Shown piece by piece: positions 42,572-51,559 of a stretch of 64,000 nt of DNA (its first letter is position 1; each line of letters opens with the position of its first letter). Position numbers and translations under genes: made by a program. Source of the stretch: JAFGJU01 sp964570935 (GTDB lineage Bacteria; Eisenbacteria; RBG-16-71-46; JAFGJU01); contig CAZMZP010000015.1 of assembly GCA_964570935.1 (NCBI GenBank), positions 1 through 64,000 of the forward strand. The letters run 5' to 3'. The notes under the pieces were generated by a model. That model saw nothing but the letters and a program-made list of their open reading frames with translations, was not told the origin of the DNA and made no database searches.

Positions 42572-42862
42572 TCAGGCAAGCCCCTCGGCCAGCATCATGT
42601 TGAACCTGGCGGCGTTGCGGCGGGCGGTCCTGGCCTTGCCGTATTCCGGCGAGTTGTACCACTCCTTCGCGCGGGCAGGGCTGTCGAACTCCAGAATGAC
42701 CAGACGCCTGGGCGCCCAAGAGCCCTCGAAGGCCTCCGTCCTGCCGCCGCGAACCAGATACCTGCCGCCGTACACGGCAAGCGACGACTGCGCGAGCATC
42801 CTGTACTCCTCGTACTTCGCCGGGTCAAGCACCTCGATGTCGACGATCACGTATGCCCGCAT
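42572..42862 (-). CDS. DUF1330 protein
   Basis: This 96-residue protein matches DUF1330 (dimeric alpha-beta barrel). It shows AYVIVDIEVLDPAKYEEY, YGGRYLVRGG, RLVILEFDSPARAKEWYNSPEY and a C-terminal helix. The family is small and its chemistry unknown. The start has AAAGGAGG 4 bases upstream. It is a monocistronic-looking gene. Confidence 0.88.
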   Translation of the reverse strand: MRAYVIVDIEVLDPAKYEEYRMLAQSSLAVYGGRYLVRGGRTEAFEGSWAPRRLVILEFDSPARAKEWYNSPEYGKARTARRNAARFNMMLAEGLA

Positions 42863-42943
42863 GATTCCTCCTTTGCCCGGCTTGCCGCTTCAGTGCCCAC
42901 AAACGCCTGCCTCCGCACAAACGTGTGTCCCGCCCACCGTCCC

Positions 42944-43900
42944 TCATGCGTGGTTTCTGAGTTTGAGCTCGACCGGGTGTGGGTTCAGGTAGTACTGCTG
43001 AGACAAGTATGGCTCCTGGTACTTTCGCGTGTAGTGCCTGAGCAGCACGACTGGCACCACGAGCGGCACAAGACCGTCGTGGTAGTTAGCGATCACTTCC
43101 GAAAGCTCCTGCTTTTCGTCCGCGCTCAACTTCTTTTTGAAATAGCCCGCCGCGTGAAAAAGGACATTCGTGTTCTTCTTAACCGTCGCCACGAGCCTCA
43201 TGCCGTCCAGCATCAGCCGGGAGTACTCCGACAGCAGCTCCTTCCGTCCGAGTCCGGCCGCGCCGGCCGTGAGCCTGCCCAGCTCACGGTAGTGCGCGGG
43301 GCTGTGGGCCATCAGCATGAGCTTGTGACGCGTGTGAAAGTCCACGAGCCCCCTGGCCGAGGCGCCCTGTCTCACGAAGTCCTGCCATCTGGCGTAGGTG
43401 AAGACGCGCTCCACGAAGTTCTCTCTGAGCGACTCATCGTTCAACCGGCCCTCGTCCTCGACGGGAACCAGCGGGAGGCGCCGCATGAATTCGGCGGCGA
43501 ACACGCCCTGTCCCCTGGAAGAAGACTGGCCGGATTCCGCGTAGATCCTGGCGTCACGCATCGCCGAGCTCGGGGAGCGGGTCTTGAACACAAAACCAGA
43601 GAGCTCCTCTTTCTCGAGTCCAGGCATCACGGTTTCGATCCACGCGCTCATCTTGGGGGTGTGGTCGACGCGAGATCTCACCGTGAGCAGGCGGTGCTTT
43701 TCCTGCGTGCCGACCAGGCGCATCGCCTCTCTGGGCACGCCCAGGCCGCATTCAACTTCGGGACAGACCGGCACCCACCGGACATGCTTCCCCAGGGTGT
43801 CGCGCAGGTACCTGTCCAGCTTGTGGCCGCCGTCGTACCGCACGTTCTCGCCCAGAAGACAGCGGCTGATTCCCAGCTTTATGACCGGTGGCAGCATCAC
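42944..43900 (-). CDS. DUF523 + DUF1722 protein
   Basis: This 318-residue protein has an N-terminal DUF523 domain with GISRCLLGENVRYDGG (C14) and VCPEVECGLGVPRE (C46, C51), and a C-terminal DUF1722 domain (about 165-318) with FHTRHKLMLMAHS. The three Cys fit an Fe-S cluster; some DUF523 enzymes remove sulfur from thiouracil. Activity here is not certain. The start overlaps the end of the zinc-ribbon gene by 4 bases, so the two are coupled. Confidence 0.85.
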   Translation of the reverse strand: MMLPPVIKLGISRCLLGENVRYDGGHKLDRYLRDTLGKHVRWVPVCPEVECGLGVPREAMRLVGTQEKHRLLTVRSRVDHTPKMSAWIETVMPGLEKEELSGFVFKTRSPSSAMRDARIYAESGQSSSRGQGVFAAEFMRRLPLVPVEDEGRLNDESLRENFVERVFTYARWQDFVRQGASARGLVDFHTRHKLMLMAHSPAHYRELGRLTAGAAGLGRKELLSEYSRLMLDGMRLVATVKKNTNVLFHAAGYFKKKLSADEKQELSEVIANYHDGLVPLVVPVVLLRHYTRKYQEPYLSQQYYLNPHPVELKLRNHA

Positions 43901-44286
43901 TCGTCCTCCTCGTCGTATTCCTCTTCCTCTTCCTCGGCCTGTCGTCCGGCTCCCGTCTGGCTGATTGCCATGAAATTGAGCTCAACGTCTTTGAGGAGGT
44001 CGAGGGTCTTTGCGGTCTGGTTCTTGGGAACCATGAGCCTGGCGGGAAGCGCCAGCGGTGACAGGTGCACGAAGTTCTCGTTCTGGAAGAAATACTTCAT
44101 GCCCGCATCCTCCAATATGCTCTTGATGAGGGCGATGTCGGCCAGGTTGTAGGTCGAGAGCACCTCCTCGAACTCCACCCACTCCGGCTCGGGCTCCGGC
44201 GGCAGTTCTTGCACCAGGGTCACATCGCAATCCGGACACCTGTGGATTCCTTGCCTGTATTCGGCCTTGCAGTTTGGACAGAACAC
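43897..44286 (-). CDS. Zinc-ribbon + DUF2007-type protein with acidic tail
   Basis: This 129-residue protein starts with a zinc ribbon, CPNC and CPDC (C3, C6, C17, C20). Then comes a DUF2007-like segment (LADIALIKSILEDAGMKYFF) and a strongly acidic C-terminus of Glu and Asp. It may be an adaptor or signalling protein. It is translated with the DUF523/DUF1722 gene through a 4-base overlap. Confidence 0.7.
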   Translation of the reverse strand: MFCPNCKAEYRQGIHRCPDCDVTLVQELPPEPEPEWVEFEEVLSTYNLADIALIKSILEDAGMKYFFQNENFVHLSPLALPARLMVPKNQTAKTLDLLKDVELNFMAISQTGAGRQAEEEEEEYDEEDE

Positions 44287-44311
44287 GTGACACCTCCCGG
44301 GACTTCGTCGA

Positions 44312-45109
44312 TTAGGAGATTCTATTCAATATCAGGACGTGCGTCAGGTACACAGTGCCACACGAAAAGGCAAGGGCAAGAACGGTCCCGTGGGCAAGAC
44401 CCAGGCTGACGTACAAATATCTCACTGCCATCGCGTAAAGAGCAACATTTATCATCCCGCTCACCATCAGCGCCTTCGCCACCGCGCGGGAAAACGCCGA
44501 GCCTCCGGTGCGGTACGTGATGACAAGTGTAGAGATGAACATTGCCGGAAATGTGGCAAACAGGCCTCCGAAGGTCGGGCCTCCCAGCCTGCCCATCAGA
44601 ACCGCGAACGCTATCGCGCTCCCGCCGAGCACGGCCCGGAACGCTACTCGCGAGAGCGTGTACTGAATGGCCTGCGGCCCCCGGGAGTCGATCTTCAGCA
44701 GCTTCCAGACGATCGTGTAACAGGCGGCCACGAGGACCGCCCAGCCGGCGACGGAAGCCCAGAACAGCCGCAGGTCGGCGGCGGCCAGAACGCCTGCCAG
44801 GACGAACCAGACGAGCAGCCCTCCCGCCAGTCCCCACGCCAGACCCCTCTTGACCAACAGCGCGTAAGCTATTATGAACAGCCCGTTCAATCCCTGGGCG
44901 ACGGGCACGACGGTTGTGGCCTCGGACGCCGCGTACGGCGTCTGAGTGATGCCTATGAACAACAGTGCGACGAAAACCGTGGCAGGGAAGCCGCCCAGAA
45001 GTCCGCCGACCTTGCTGCCAAACCTGTCAGCGATCACCGTGGTCAGCGTGATCCACGCGCTGCCGACGGCGAAACTCAGTGCGAGGTTGTACAAGAACGT
45101 CGGTTCCAT
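44312..45109 (-). CDS. DUF3147-like membrane protein with internal repeat
   Basis: This 265-residue protein has eight membrane helices in two similar halves. Each half contains a Gly-rich GG-x-FPA-type motif: VGGLLGGFPATVFVALL (about 33-49) and TFGGLFATFPAMFIS (about 178-192). The duplication suggests an inverted-repeat transporter. The family function is not known. The start at 45109 has no strong ribosome site. The nearest neighbours are HtpX upstream and the zinc-ribbon gene downstream. Confidence 0.7.
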   Translation of the reverse strand: MEPTFLYNLALSFAVGSAWITLTTVIADRFGSKVGGLLGGFPATVFVALLFIGITQTPYAASEATTVVPVAQGLNGLFIIAYALLVKRGLAWGLAGGLLVWFVLAGVLAAADLRLFWASVAGWAVLVAACYTIVWKLLKIDSRGPQAIQYTLSRVAFRAVLGGSAIAFAVLMGRLGGPTFGGLFATFPAMFISTLVITYRTGGSAFSRAVAKALMVSGMINVALYAMAVRYLYVSLGLAHGTVLALAFSCGTVYLTHVLILNRIS

Positions 45110-45172
45110 GTATGGGGCAAGGTCCGCGTGGGCTACAGCCCGGCCGTCACCCCGCGCCCCCGTTTTTGAACC

Positions 45173-46066
45173 TCACATCAGCCGCAGGCGCGCGATGCGG
45201 TGCTCCACCGGCGGGTGTGTGCTGAAAAGAGAGCTGGCGCGCTTCTCGAACGGCCTTATCGGGTTGATGATATAGAGATGCTGGGTGGCACGGTTGGCCA
45301 CTTCCAGAACCTCCCGGTCGCCGGAGATTTTCTCCAGCGCCGACGCCAGGCCCTCCGGATAGCGCGTGAGCAGTGTCGCGGACGCGTCCGCCAGGTACTC
45401 GCGCTCACGTGAGATCGCCAGCTGGAGAAGCTTCGTGGCGATGGGCGCGAGGACCCCGCACGCGAAGGCGATCAACAGCAAGATGAATCCGCCGGCCCCT
45501 CCGCCGGCCCCGCTGCTCTTCCTGCTGCCGCGGCCGAAGAACGGGCCGCGGAAGAAGAAGTCGCTCACCAGAGCAACGGAACCCACCAGGACTCCCACCA
45601 TGGTCGCGAACAGAATGTCACGGTTGCCGATGTGAGACATCTCGTGCGCCATGACGCCCTGCAGCTCTTCCCGGTTCAGCTTCTGCAGGAGGCCGGTCGT
45701 GATCGCAACAGACGCGTGCTCGGGGTCCCTGCCAGTGGCGAACGCATTTGGGGCGGTGTCGTCGATGACGTAGACGGCCGGCATCGGAAGGCCGGCCGCT
45801 ATCGACAGCTCCTCCATGACGTTGAAAAGCTGCGGGTAGTCCTTCTTCTGGATCCTTCTCGCCTTGCTCATGGTCAGCACGGCCCTGTCGCCGCCGTAGT
45901 ATGCCGAAAGGCCTGAGACGAGCGCGATCACCGAGGCCAGGAGGATCCCCACGTAGCCGTTGCCCCAGTATTGGCCCACCAGGTAGCCCAGGAAGACGAG
46001 CACTGCCGTGACCAACACGACCAGCATGAACGAATTCCGCCGGTTTGTGGCTATCTCTTCATACAT
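45173..46066 (-). CDS. htpX: HtpX-like M48 membrane zinc protease
   Basis: This 297-residue protein has membrane helices at the N-terminus (about 14-55) and middle. The catalytic zinc motif is HEMSH (141-145), and a third zinc ligand lies in EREYLADASA near 221-230. M48B proteases degrade misfolded inner-membrane proteins. A Ser/Gly-rich GRGSRKSSGAGGGAGG linker sits between two helices. It follows LemA (96 bases), the pairing often seen in bacteria. The start follows GAGGACAAGCC. Confidence 0.92.
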   Translation of the reverse strand: MYEEIATNRRNSFMLVVLVTAVLVFLGYLVGQYWGNGYVGILLASVIALVSGLSAYYGGDRAVLTMSKARRIQKKDYPQLFNVMEELSIAAGLPMPAVYVIDDTAPNAFATGRDPEHASVAITTGLLQKLNREELQGVMAHEMSHIGNRDILFATMVGVLVGSVALVSDFFFRGPFFGRGSRKSSGAGGGAGGFILLLIAFACGVLAPIATKLLQLAISREREYLADASATLLTRYPEGLASALEKISGDREVLEVANRATQHLYIINPIRPFEKRASSLFSTHPPVEHRIARLRLM

Positions 46067-46162
46067 GGCTTGTCCTCAGAACGCGTCACAGTCGTGCAAC
46101 CTCCACCCGCAGCAAGACGTGCCCATCGGCAACGAGCACTTCTCCGAACCGCCACCCACCTC

Positions 46163-46714
46163 TCAGGTGAAGCTGACCTTGGGCGCCTCCTTCTGGCCCA
46201 CGTCCTCGAGCTCGAAGAACTCCCGAGGCTTGAATCCGAACATGCTCGCCATGAGGTTCGACGGCACGGTCTCGGTGGAGGTGTTGTACGCCATCACACA
46301 ATCATTATAGTGCTGGCGGGCGAACGAGATCTTATTCTCGGTCGAAGTGAGCTCCTCGTGGAGCGCCAGCATGTTCTGGTTGGCCTTCAGGTCGGGATAG
46401 TTTTCGGCCACCGCGAACAGAGACCGCAGCGTGCTCGTCAGCATGTTCTCGGCCCTGGCCTGGTCCTTCACGCCGGACGCGTCAATAGCCTGCTGCCGGG
46501 CCTTGGTGACGTTCTCCAGCACCTCGCGCTCGTGCTTCAAGTACCCCTTGGCCGTCTCCACCAGGTTGGGGATCAGGTCGTACCGCCGCTTGAGCTGAAC
46601 GTCGATCTGCGCCCAGCCGTTGTCGCAGCGTTTCCTGAGCCGGACCAGTGAGTTGTAAAGCCCCATGAACACAAAGAACAGAACCACGAGGACGATGAGG
46701 ACTACCCAAATCAT
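46163..46714 (-). CDS. lemA: LemA family protein
   Basis: This 183-residue protein has an N-terminal membrane helix (about 3-20), then the LemA domain: YNSLVRLRKRCDNGWAQIDV, RRYDLIPNLVETAKGY, and the C-terminal YNDCVMAYNTSTETVPSN. It is a membrane-anchored helical bundle of unclear role, commonly next to HtpX. GGAGG lies 7 bases before the ATG. It sits 46 bases after a lipoprotein gene. Confidence 0.92.
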   Translation of the reverse strand: MIWVVLIVLVVLFFVFMGLYNSLVRLRKRCDNGWAQIDVQLKRRYDLIPNLVETAKGYLKHEREVLENVTKARQQAIDASGVKDQARAENMLTSTLRSLFAVAENYPDLKANQNMLALHEELTSTENKISFARQHYNDCVMAYNTSTETVPSNLMASMFGFKPREFFELEDVGQKEAPKVSFT

Positions 46715-46760
46715 GCTTTACCTCCAGCCTTGAACGCTCTGTGCGCCTGCCTCCGTACGC

Positions 46761-47246
46761 CTACTTGGCGAACGAAAAGTGCATCTGCACGATGACCCAC
46801 TTGCCTTCGCGCTTCTCCAGGACTCCGGTCCAGCGGCAGTCCACCCAGGCCGTGGGCTTGCCGCGCCATTCACCGAAGTCGTCCAGGAGAGCCGAGAACC
46901 ACGCGACGTCCCCGCCGCGCGACAGATGGATCTTCAGGTCCTTGATTTCGGAACCGGTGGCCCTGAAGTCCTTGTTCATGAAGAAATTGTCCACGAGATC
47001 CTGGAAGGCGTCGAATCCCACGATAGTGCTCGCCGAGTCCGGATGAAAGATGAAAAACGTGGAATCCTGGGCCACGGAGCTCAGCAGCAGGTCCCTGTCC
47101 TTGTCGATGGCCCACTCGATCGACGCGTGTATGACCTTGCTGACCTCGGCAGTCTCGGCCTCCGGGTTGACGGAGCGGGTGTTCGAGCAGGACGCAAGCA
47201 TCGAGACCAGCGAGGTCATCAGTATTGAGGTGAAGGCTAATTTCAT
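46761..47246 (-). CDS. NTF2-like (SnoaL/DUF4440) lipoprotein
   Basis: This 161-residue protein has a lipoprotein signal (TSLVSMLASC, Cys20). A cone-shaped NTF2-like domain follows, with an N-terminal helix pair (VSKVIHASIEWAIDKDRD), the F-strand GFDAFQDLVDNFF and GDVAWFSALLDD. The ligand is not known. The ATG at 47246 overlaps the stop of the small membrane protein gene (ATGA), so it is coupled to it. Confidence 0.75.
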   Translation of the reverse strand: MKLAFTSILMTSLVSMLASCSNTRSVNPEAETAEVSKVIHASIEWAIDKDRDLLLSSVAQDSTFFIFHPDSASTIVGFDAFQDLVDNFFMNKDFRATGSEIKDLKIHLSRGGDVAWFSALLDDFGEWRGKPTAWVDCRWTGVLEKREGKWVIVQMHFSFAK

Positions 47247-47416
47247 CTGAAGAACACTCCCAGGTAATACGGCCACAGGATCAAAGCGAGCACGCCCTTC
47301 CAGAAGAAGGGCAGGCCCAGGAACCCGATTGTGAACAGCCAGCCTATTATCCAGAGCGGAGCCATTGCAGCCCCGCAGTCCGACCTCACGTGAATGCGCT
47401 TTCCGTTGTCGCTCAT
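47243..47416 (-). CDS. 57-residue membrane protein, translationally coupled on both sides
   Basis: This short gene starts MSDNGKRIHVRSDCGAAMAP and continues into two hydrophobic segments (about 20-37 and 41-56) rich in Trp, Phe and Leu. Its ATG (47414-47416) overlaps the stop of the D-cysteine desulfhydrase gene (ATGA), with AGGAGG 7 bases upstream. Its stop overlaps the start of the NTF2-like lipoprotein gene (ATGA). The double overlap and strong ribosome site support a real gene. It is too short for most callers. The function is unknown; a small membrane regulator or LemA/HtpX partner is possible. Confidence 0.75.
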   Translation of the reverse strand: MSDNGKRIHVRSDCGAAMAPLWIIGWLFTIGFLGLPFFWKGVLALILWPYYLGVFFR

Positions 47417-48426
47417 CTTGTCTCCTCCTTTTCGGCGAGAACGTCTCCGGCAAGCTCGAACAGCGCGGGAGTCCCTCCGGTGTGCCAGAACAGCACCGTT
47501 TGTCCCGCCGACAACTCCTTGTTTCGTATCATGTCGATCATCCCGCCCAGGGCTCTGCCAGAGTAGACCGGGTCCATCAGTACACCCTCAAGACTTGCCC
47601 CAAGCCGGATCGCCTCGCGTTCCAGGTCGCCGACGGCAGCGTATCCGGCCCCGAAGTAGTCGTATCTCATTTCGAACGAGTCGGGCGAATACGCGGCGCG
47701 CGTCCCCAGCTTCTCCGCCACGAGATTCGCGAGCGCCGCCAGCTCGGCTTCGTACGCGGGCTCACCCGGGGCGGCGCGGTCGATCGCGATTCCCAATATC
47801 CTGGTCGAGAGTCCGAACACGTCGGCGCCCACCGTGATGCCCGCGTGAGTCCCTCCGGAAGCCGAAGGGATGATCAGGCAATCTATCTTCCCGTTCTGCG
47901 CCCGGAGCTGCTCCCCGAGCTCGCGCACCGCCGCTACAAACCCCATGGCCCCGGTGGCGTTAGACCCGCCGAACGGTATGACGTAGGGCCTCCGGCCCTC
48001 GGAGCGGAGCTTCTCCGCTATCTCCGGAATGCGTTCGCCTTTCTTCTGCTCGCCGCACCAGTGGATCTTCGCGCCGAACAGGTGGTCCAGAAGCAAATTG
48101 CCTTCGACCGTGTCCGGCCGTTCTCCACCCAGAGCCAGATGGCATTCCAGGCCCACCATCGCGGCTGCCCCGGCCGTCTGCCGGCAGTGATTCGACTGCA
48201 TCGCTCCGCCGGTTATCACGGTGTCACAGCCCTGGGCCGCGGCATCACCCAGCAGAAACTCCAGCTTCCTCGTCTTGTTGCCGCCCAGGGCCACGCCGGT
48301 CATGTCGTCGCGCTTCATCAGGATCGTGGGACCACCCAGGACACTGCTGAGCCGCCTCAACTCCGTCAAGGGGGTGGGCAGAAAGCAGACGTGAGCCCTG
48401 GGAAGAGTATCTATGTCAACCGTCAT
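47413..48426 (-). CDS. D-cysteine desulfhydrase / ACC-deaminase-type PLP enzyme
   Basis: This 337-residue fold-type II PLP enzyme has the PLP lysine K51 in GGNKTRKLEFL and SNHCRQTAGAAA (the active Ser/His region, about 78-89). FWHTGGTPALFE lies near the end. D-cysteine desulfhydrases release pyruvate, ammonia and sulfide; related enzymes open aminocyclopropane-carboxylate. The ATG at 48426 has GGAGG 4 bases upstream. It heads the string with the 57-residue protein, the lipoprotein, LemA and HtpX. Confidence 0.88.
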   Translation of the reverse strand: MTVDIDTLPRAHVCFLPTPLTELRRLSSVLGGPTILMKRDDMTGVALGGNKTRKLEFLLGDAAAQGCDTVITGGAMQSNHCRQTAGAAAMVGLECHLALGGERPDTVEGNLLLDHLFGAKIHWCGEQKKGERIPEIAEKLRSEGRRPYVIPFGGSNATGAMGFVAAVRELGEQLRAQNGKIDCLIIPSASGGTHAGITVGADVFGLSTRILGIAIDRAAPGEPAYEAELAALANLVAEKLGTRAAYSPDSFEMRYDYFGAGYAAVGDLEREAIRLGASLEGVLMDPVYSGRALGGMIDMIRNKELSAGQTVLFWHTGGTPALFELAGDVLAEKEETR

Positions 48427-48534
48427 GCGTCCTCCGCGGCCCTTCTTCTCCGCCCCCGCTCTCAACCGGCAGGGGCACATCTTGTTTCTGCCAGCAAGCG
48501 CGGCAACCGTAGTTCACCCGTCCGGCCCGGCTCA

Positions 48535-49338
48535 CTAATACTGACAACCCGGCGCCGGAGACTTCGGCAGCTCATCGATTCTCTCCTTTAGTCGGGCCAC
48601 GGCATCAACGATTGGTTTCAACGAAACGTCCTCGAACGAATCTCTGTCGTAGTATCCGAACGGGTTGTCCAGGTCTCCAATCAATCTCAAAAGGAACAGG
48701 AGCAGATATGCCACAAGGCCGACGAAAAACAGCGACTCGTAGAAAGGCTCAATCTCGAGAAACACCATTCCGGCGAGCAACAAGACGGTCGAGGTAGACG
48801 CCAGAAAATAGCCGGAGAGCGCAAACTCAGTCTCCCGGATTACGTGCACGCGCACGATCAGTCTTCTCAAGGTGCTCTGCTCCTGCTTCAGGCGGGCGAT
48901 ATAGTTGGGCTGTGCGTGCCTTTCCAACAGCACGAATTCTTGCGACAGATTCTCGATCCTCAACATGAGCTCGGCCGTCCCGATTTCCCTGTAGAACCAT
49001 CTTCTTATTGCCAGTGTCAGCTCGTAGATGTTTGTGAGGCGAGACCTCAGGAAATTGTTGTCGCTCATCTTGCCGGCTATGAAACTCACCTCGTCCGCGA
49101 TGGCCAGGGACGCGCACGCTATGTCGCCGGGGATCTTCTCGCTCTCCTTGTAGTCGCTCATGACGCCGCTTATCAAGAAACCCATCAGGAACACGGTCGC
49201 TCCGATCAGCGCAGAGAATATGGCGTTCAAGGGGATAATTTCCCACCCCAGACGGTGCACGACTAATTTCGCCGCAATCACCGCCAAAACGTAGAGAAGC
49301 TGCCGGAAGGCCAATCTGGCCATGCGCGTTGTTTTCAT
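48535..49338 (-). CDS. Membrane protein, possibly bestrophin-like
   Basis: This 267-residue protein has about four membrane helices (15-25, 35-60, 180-200, 205-222). A cytoplasmic helical middle is rich in Arg, Glu and Leu. The C-terminal GDLDNPFGYYDRDSFEDVSL resembles the bestrophin tail. I do not see the rest of the bestrophin signature, so the assignment is tentative. The ATG starts 93 bases from the amidase stop; no strong ribosome site. Confidence 0.5.
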   Translation of the reverse strand: MKTTRMARLAFRQLLYVLAVIAAKLVVHRLGWEIIPLNAIFSALIGATVFLMGFLISGVMSDYKESEKIPGDIACASLAIADEVSFIAGKMSDNNFLRSRLTNIYELTLAIRRWFYREIGTAELMLRIENLSQEFVLLERHAQPNYIARLKQEQSTLRRLIVRVHVIRETEFALSGYFLASTSTVLLLAGMVFLEIEPFYESLFFVGLVAYLLLFLLRLIGDLDNPFGYYDRDSFEDVSLKPIVDAVARLKERIDELPKSPAPGCQY

Positions 49339-49431
49339 ACGTCCTCTTTCCTGGCCGCCCGGATACTGGCCGCCGGGCCGGAAACAATTGAGTGAGACCC
49401 CTCGGGGTCAGCCGCGCGATGTCCGGCCGTT

Positions 49432-51060
49432 TCAGCCGAAACTCGCGTGGGACAGAAACCCGGGCGGCCGGCGATGTTTGGTCGCCTGCTCGAAAGCGTA
49501 GGCCAGCCTTATAAGAATCGGCTCCGCGAACGCGCGCGAGAAAAACGAGATGCCTATGGGCAGGCCGCTCACGAACCCGGCCGGCACCGTGATGTTGGGA
49601 TAGCCGGCCCTGGCCGCGGGGGAAGAGCTGCCGCCCAGGTAGTGGTCGCCGGTGACCCAGTCCGTCAGCCAGGCGGGTCCGTCGGTCGGCGCCACGAGGA
49701 CGTCGACGTTGTGCCTGCTCAGCGTGGCGTCGATGCCCTCGTCGCGGGAGAGCCGGTTCACCTTCTCGACGGCCTTCAGGTACTCTTCGCTCGTGAGGTC
49801 GCCTTTCTTCTCCGCCATGAGGAAGAGCTCCTGGCCGAAATGGGGCATCTCCTTCTCTTTGTTGGCCTCGTTGAAAGCGATCAATTCCGACAAGGAATGC
49901 ACCACGGCTTTTGGGCCTAGCGCGCCCAGGTACTTGTTGAGGCCGGCCTTGAATTCGAACAGGAGCGCCTCGAAGTCGGCGTCCTCGTACTTATCGTTGG
50001 TCTCGACGTCGGCGGGGTCGACGACAATCGCGCCGAGGTCCTTCATCACCTTGATCGCTTCCTCCATCAGTCCGTCCACCTGGTCGTGGAAGCCGAACAT
50101 GCCCCTGGCCACTCCGATGCGCGCCCCCTTCATCCCGGCCGCGTCCAGGAACACGGTGTAGTCGGCGTGGGATTTTCCCGCGGCGGCCCCGGTCGCTTCG
50201 TCCCGCTCGTCCATCCCGGTCAGGGCGCCAAGCAGTACGGCGGCGTCGGTCACCGTTCGCGTCATCGGGCCGGCGGTGTCCTGCCTGTGCGAGATGGGAA
50301 TGATACCGGAGCGGCCGACCAGGCCGACAGTCGGCTTGACGCCGACGAGCCCGCACGTCGAGGCGGGGCAGACGATGGAGCCGTCGGTCTCGGTGCCTAT
50401 CGCGGCTGCGCAGAGGTTAGCCGACACGGCCACTCCCGACCCGGAGCTGGAGCCGCAAGGGTTGCGGTCCAACACGTAAGGGTTCCTGGTTTGCCCTCCG
50501 CGCGCGCTCCAGCCGCTGGTCGAGCGGGTAGAGCGGAAGTTGGCCCATTCGCTGAGGTTTGTCTTGCCCAGTATCACGGCTCCGGCGCGGCGCAACCTGT
50601 CCGCCACGAACGAATCTCTGGCGGCGACGGAACCGTTCAACGCTAGCGAGCCGGCGGTCGTGGTCATTCTGTCCGCGGTGTCTATGTTGTCCTTGATGAG
50701 CACCGGGATGCCGTGCAGGGGACCCAGGAACACGCCGTCCATGCGCTCACGGTCGAGGTTTCCGGCGATGACGAGCGCGTCGGGGTTGAGCTCGATCACG
50801 GAGTTAAGCGCCGGACCGCTCTTGTCGATTTCCTTGATTCGCGCCAGGTACGCTTCCGCGAGAGAGACGGCAGTAAAGGCGTCGGACTTCATGCCTGCCT
50901 GAAGGTCGGATATGGTCGCTTCCTCCAGCGCGGCGGCCCAGGGCGCGGCCTTCGAGCCCGCGTCTTCCCGTGGGCCCGACACCGCGGCGGGAGCCATTCC
51001 CAGCAGCGCCAGCGTTGAGCCGCTGCCCGCGGCCATCTGCAAGAACTCCCTGCGTTTCAT
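49432..51060 (-). CDS. Tat-exported amidase (GatA/amidase-signature family)
   Basis: This 542-residue protein begins MKRREFLQMAAGSGSTLALL, with a twin-arginine motif and a hydrophobic core. The amidase-signature catalytic set is present: K123 in PVLIKDNID, cis-Ser near 206 in PCGSSSGSG, and the nucleophile S228 in GTETDGSIVCPA. The family hydrolyses amide bonds in small amides and peptides. Unlike cytosolic GatA, this one seems to act outside the cytoplasm. A second in-frame start (GTG at 51066) is possible. Confidence 0.88.
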   Translation of the reverse strand: MKRREFLQMAAGSGSTLALLGMAPAAVSGPREDAGSKAAPWAAALEEATISDLQAGMKSDAFTAVSLAEAYLARIKEIDKSGPALNSVIELNPDALVIAGNLDRERMDGVFLGPLHGIPVLIKDNIDTADRMTTTAGSLALNGSVAARDSFVADRLRRAGAVILGKTNLSEWANFRSTRSTSGWSARGGQTRNPYVLDRNPCGSSSGSGVAVSANLCAAAIGTETDGSIVCPASTCGLVGVKPTVGLVGRSGIIPISHRQDTAGPMTRTVTDAAVLLGALTGMDERDEATGAAAGKSHADYTVFLDAAGMKGARIGVARGMFGFHDQVDGLMEEAIKVMKDLGAIVVDPADVETNDKYEDADFEALLFEFKAGLNKYLGALGPKAVVHSLSELIAFNEANKEKEMPHFGQELFLMAEKKGDLTSEEYLKAVEKVNRLSRDEGIDATLSRHNVDVLVAPTDGPAWLTDWVTGDHYLGGSSSPAARAGYPNITVPAGFVSGLPIGISFFSRAFAEPILIRLAYAFEQATKHRRPPGFLSHASFG

Positions 51061-51116
51061 GTTCACCCCCGGTTTGAGTCCGGCCGCGCCGACACGTCAC
51101 GGCCGCGGCGCCGCAC

Positions 51117-51536
51117 TCACTCGTCGCTCTCCAGCCGTCTCCCGAAACACACGACGTCGTCCCGCTTGTATCCGATTCTCTCGTAGAACCCTATGGCTTC
51201 GGCGTTGCCAGAGCGGACCTGGAGGTTGATCTTGGGACAACCCAGCGCCCTCAGGCGCGCCTCGGCCGCGTCCATCATCCCGCGGCCCAGGCCCAGACCC
51301 CGGCATTCCGCGCTCACTGCCAGGTAGTTTATCCAGCCTCTGTGTCCCTCGTAACCCGACATGACGGTGGCCACAATCCTGCCGTCTCGACAGCCGACGA
51401 GAAACAGGTCTCGTTGAAGCTTCAACTTCCTGAGGACGTCACGGTGCGGATCGTTCCACGGCACCACAAGCCCGCATTCCTTCCAGAGGCTGACCACGGC
51501 CTCCTCGTCCGATTCCCTGAATTCCCTTATCTCCAT
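51117..51536 (-). CDS. YpeA-like GNAT acetyltransferase
   Basis: This 139-residue protein has EIREFRESDEEAVVSLWKEC and the acetyl-CoA motif LAVSAECRGLGLGRGMMDAAE (about 72-92 in part), followed by NAEAIGFYERIGYKRD. It matches the YpeA group. The acceptor is unknown. The ATG at 51536 agrees with the usual family length; an upstream in-frame start would add 19 residues without similarity. Confidence 0.88.
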   Translation of the reverse strand: MEIREFRESDEEAVVSLWKECGLVVPWNDPHRDVLRKLKLQRDLFLVGCRDGRIVATVMSGYEGHRGWINYLAVSAECRGLGLGRGMMDAAEARLRALGCPKINLQVRSGNAEAIGFYERIGYKRDDVVCFGRRLESDE

Positions 51537-51559
51537 ACTGAATGACCACCCGGCCGGGT

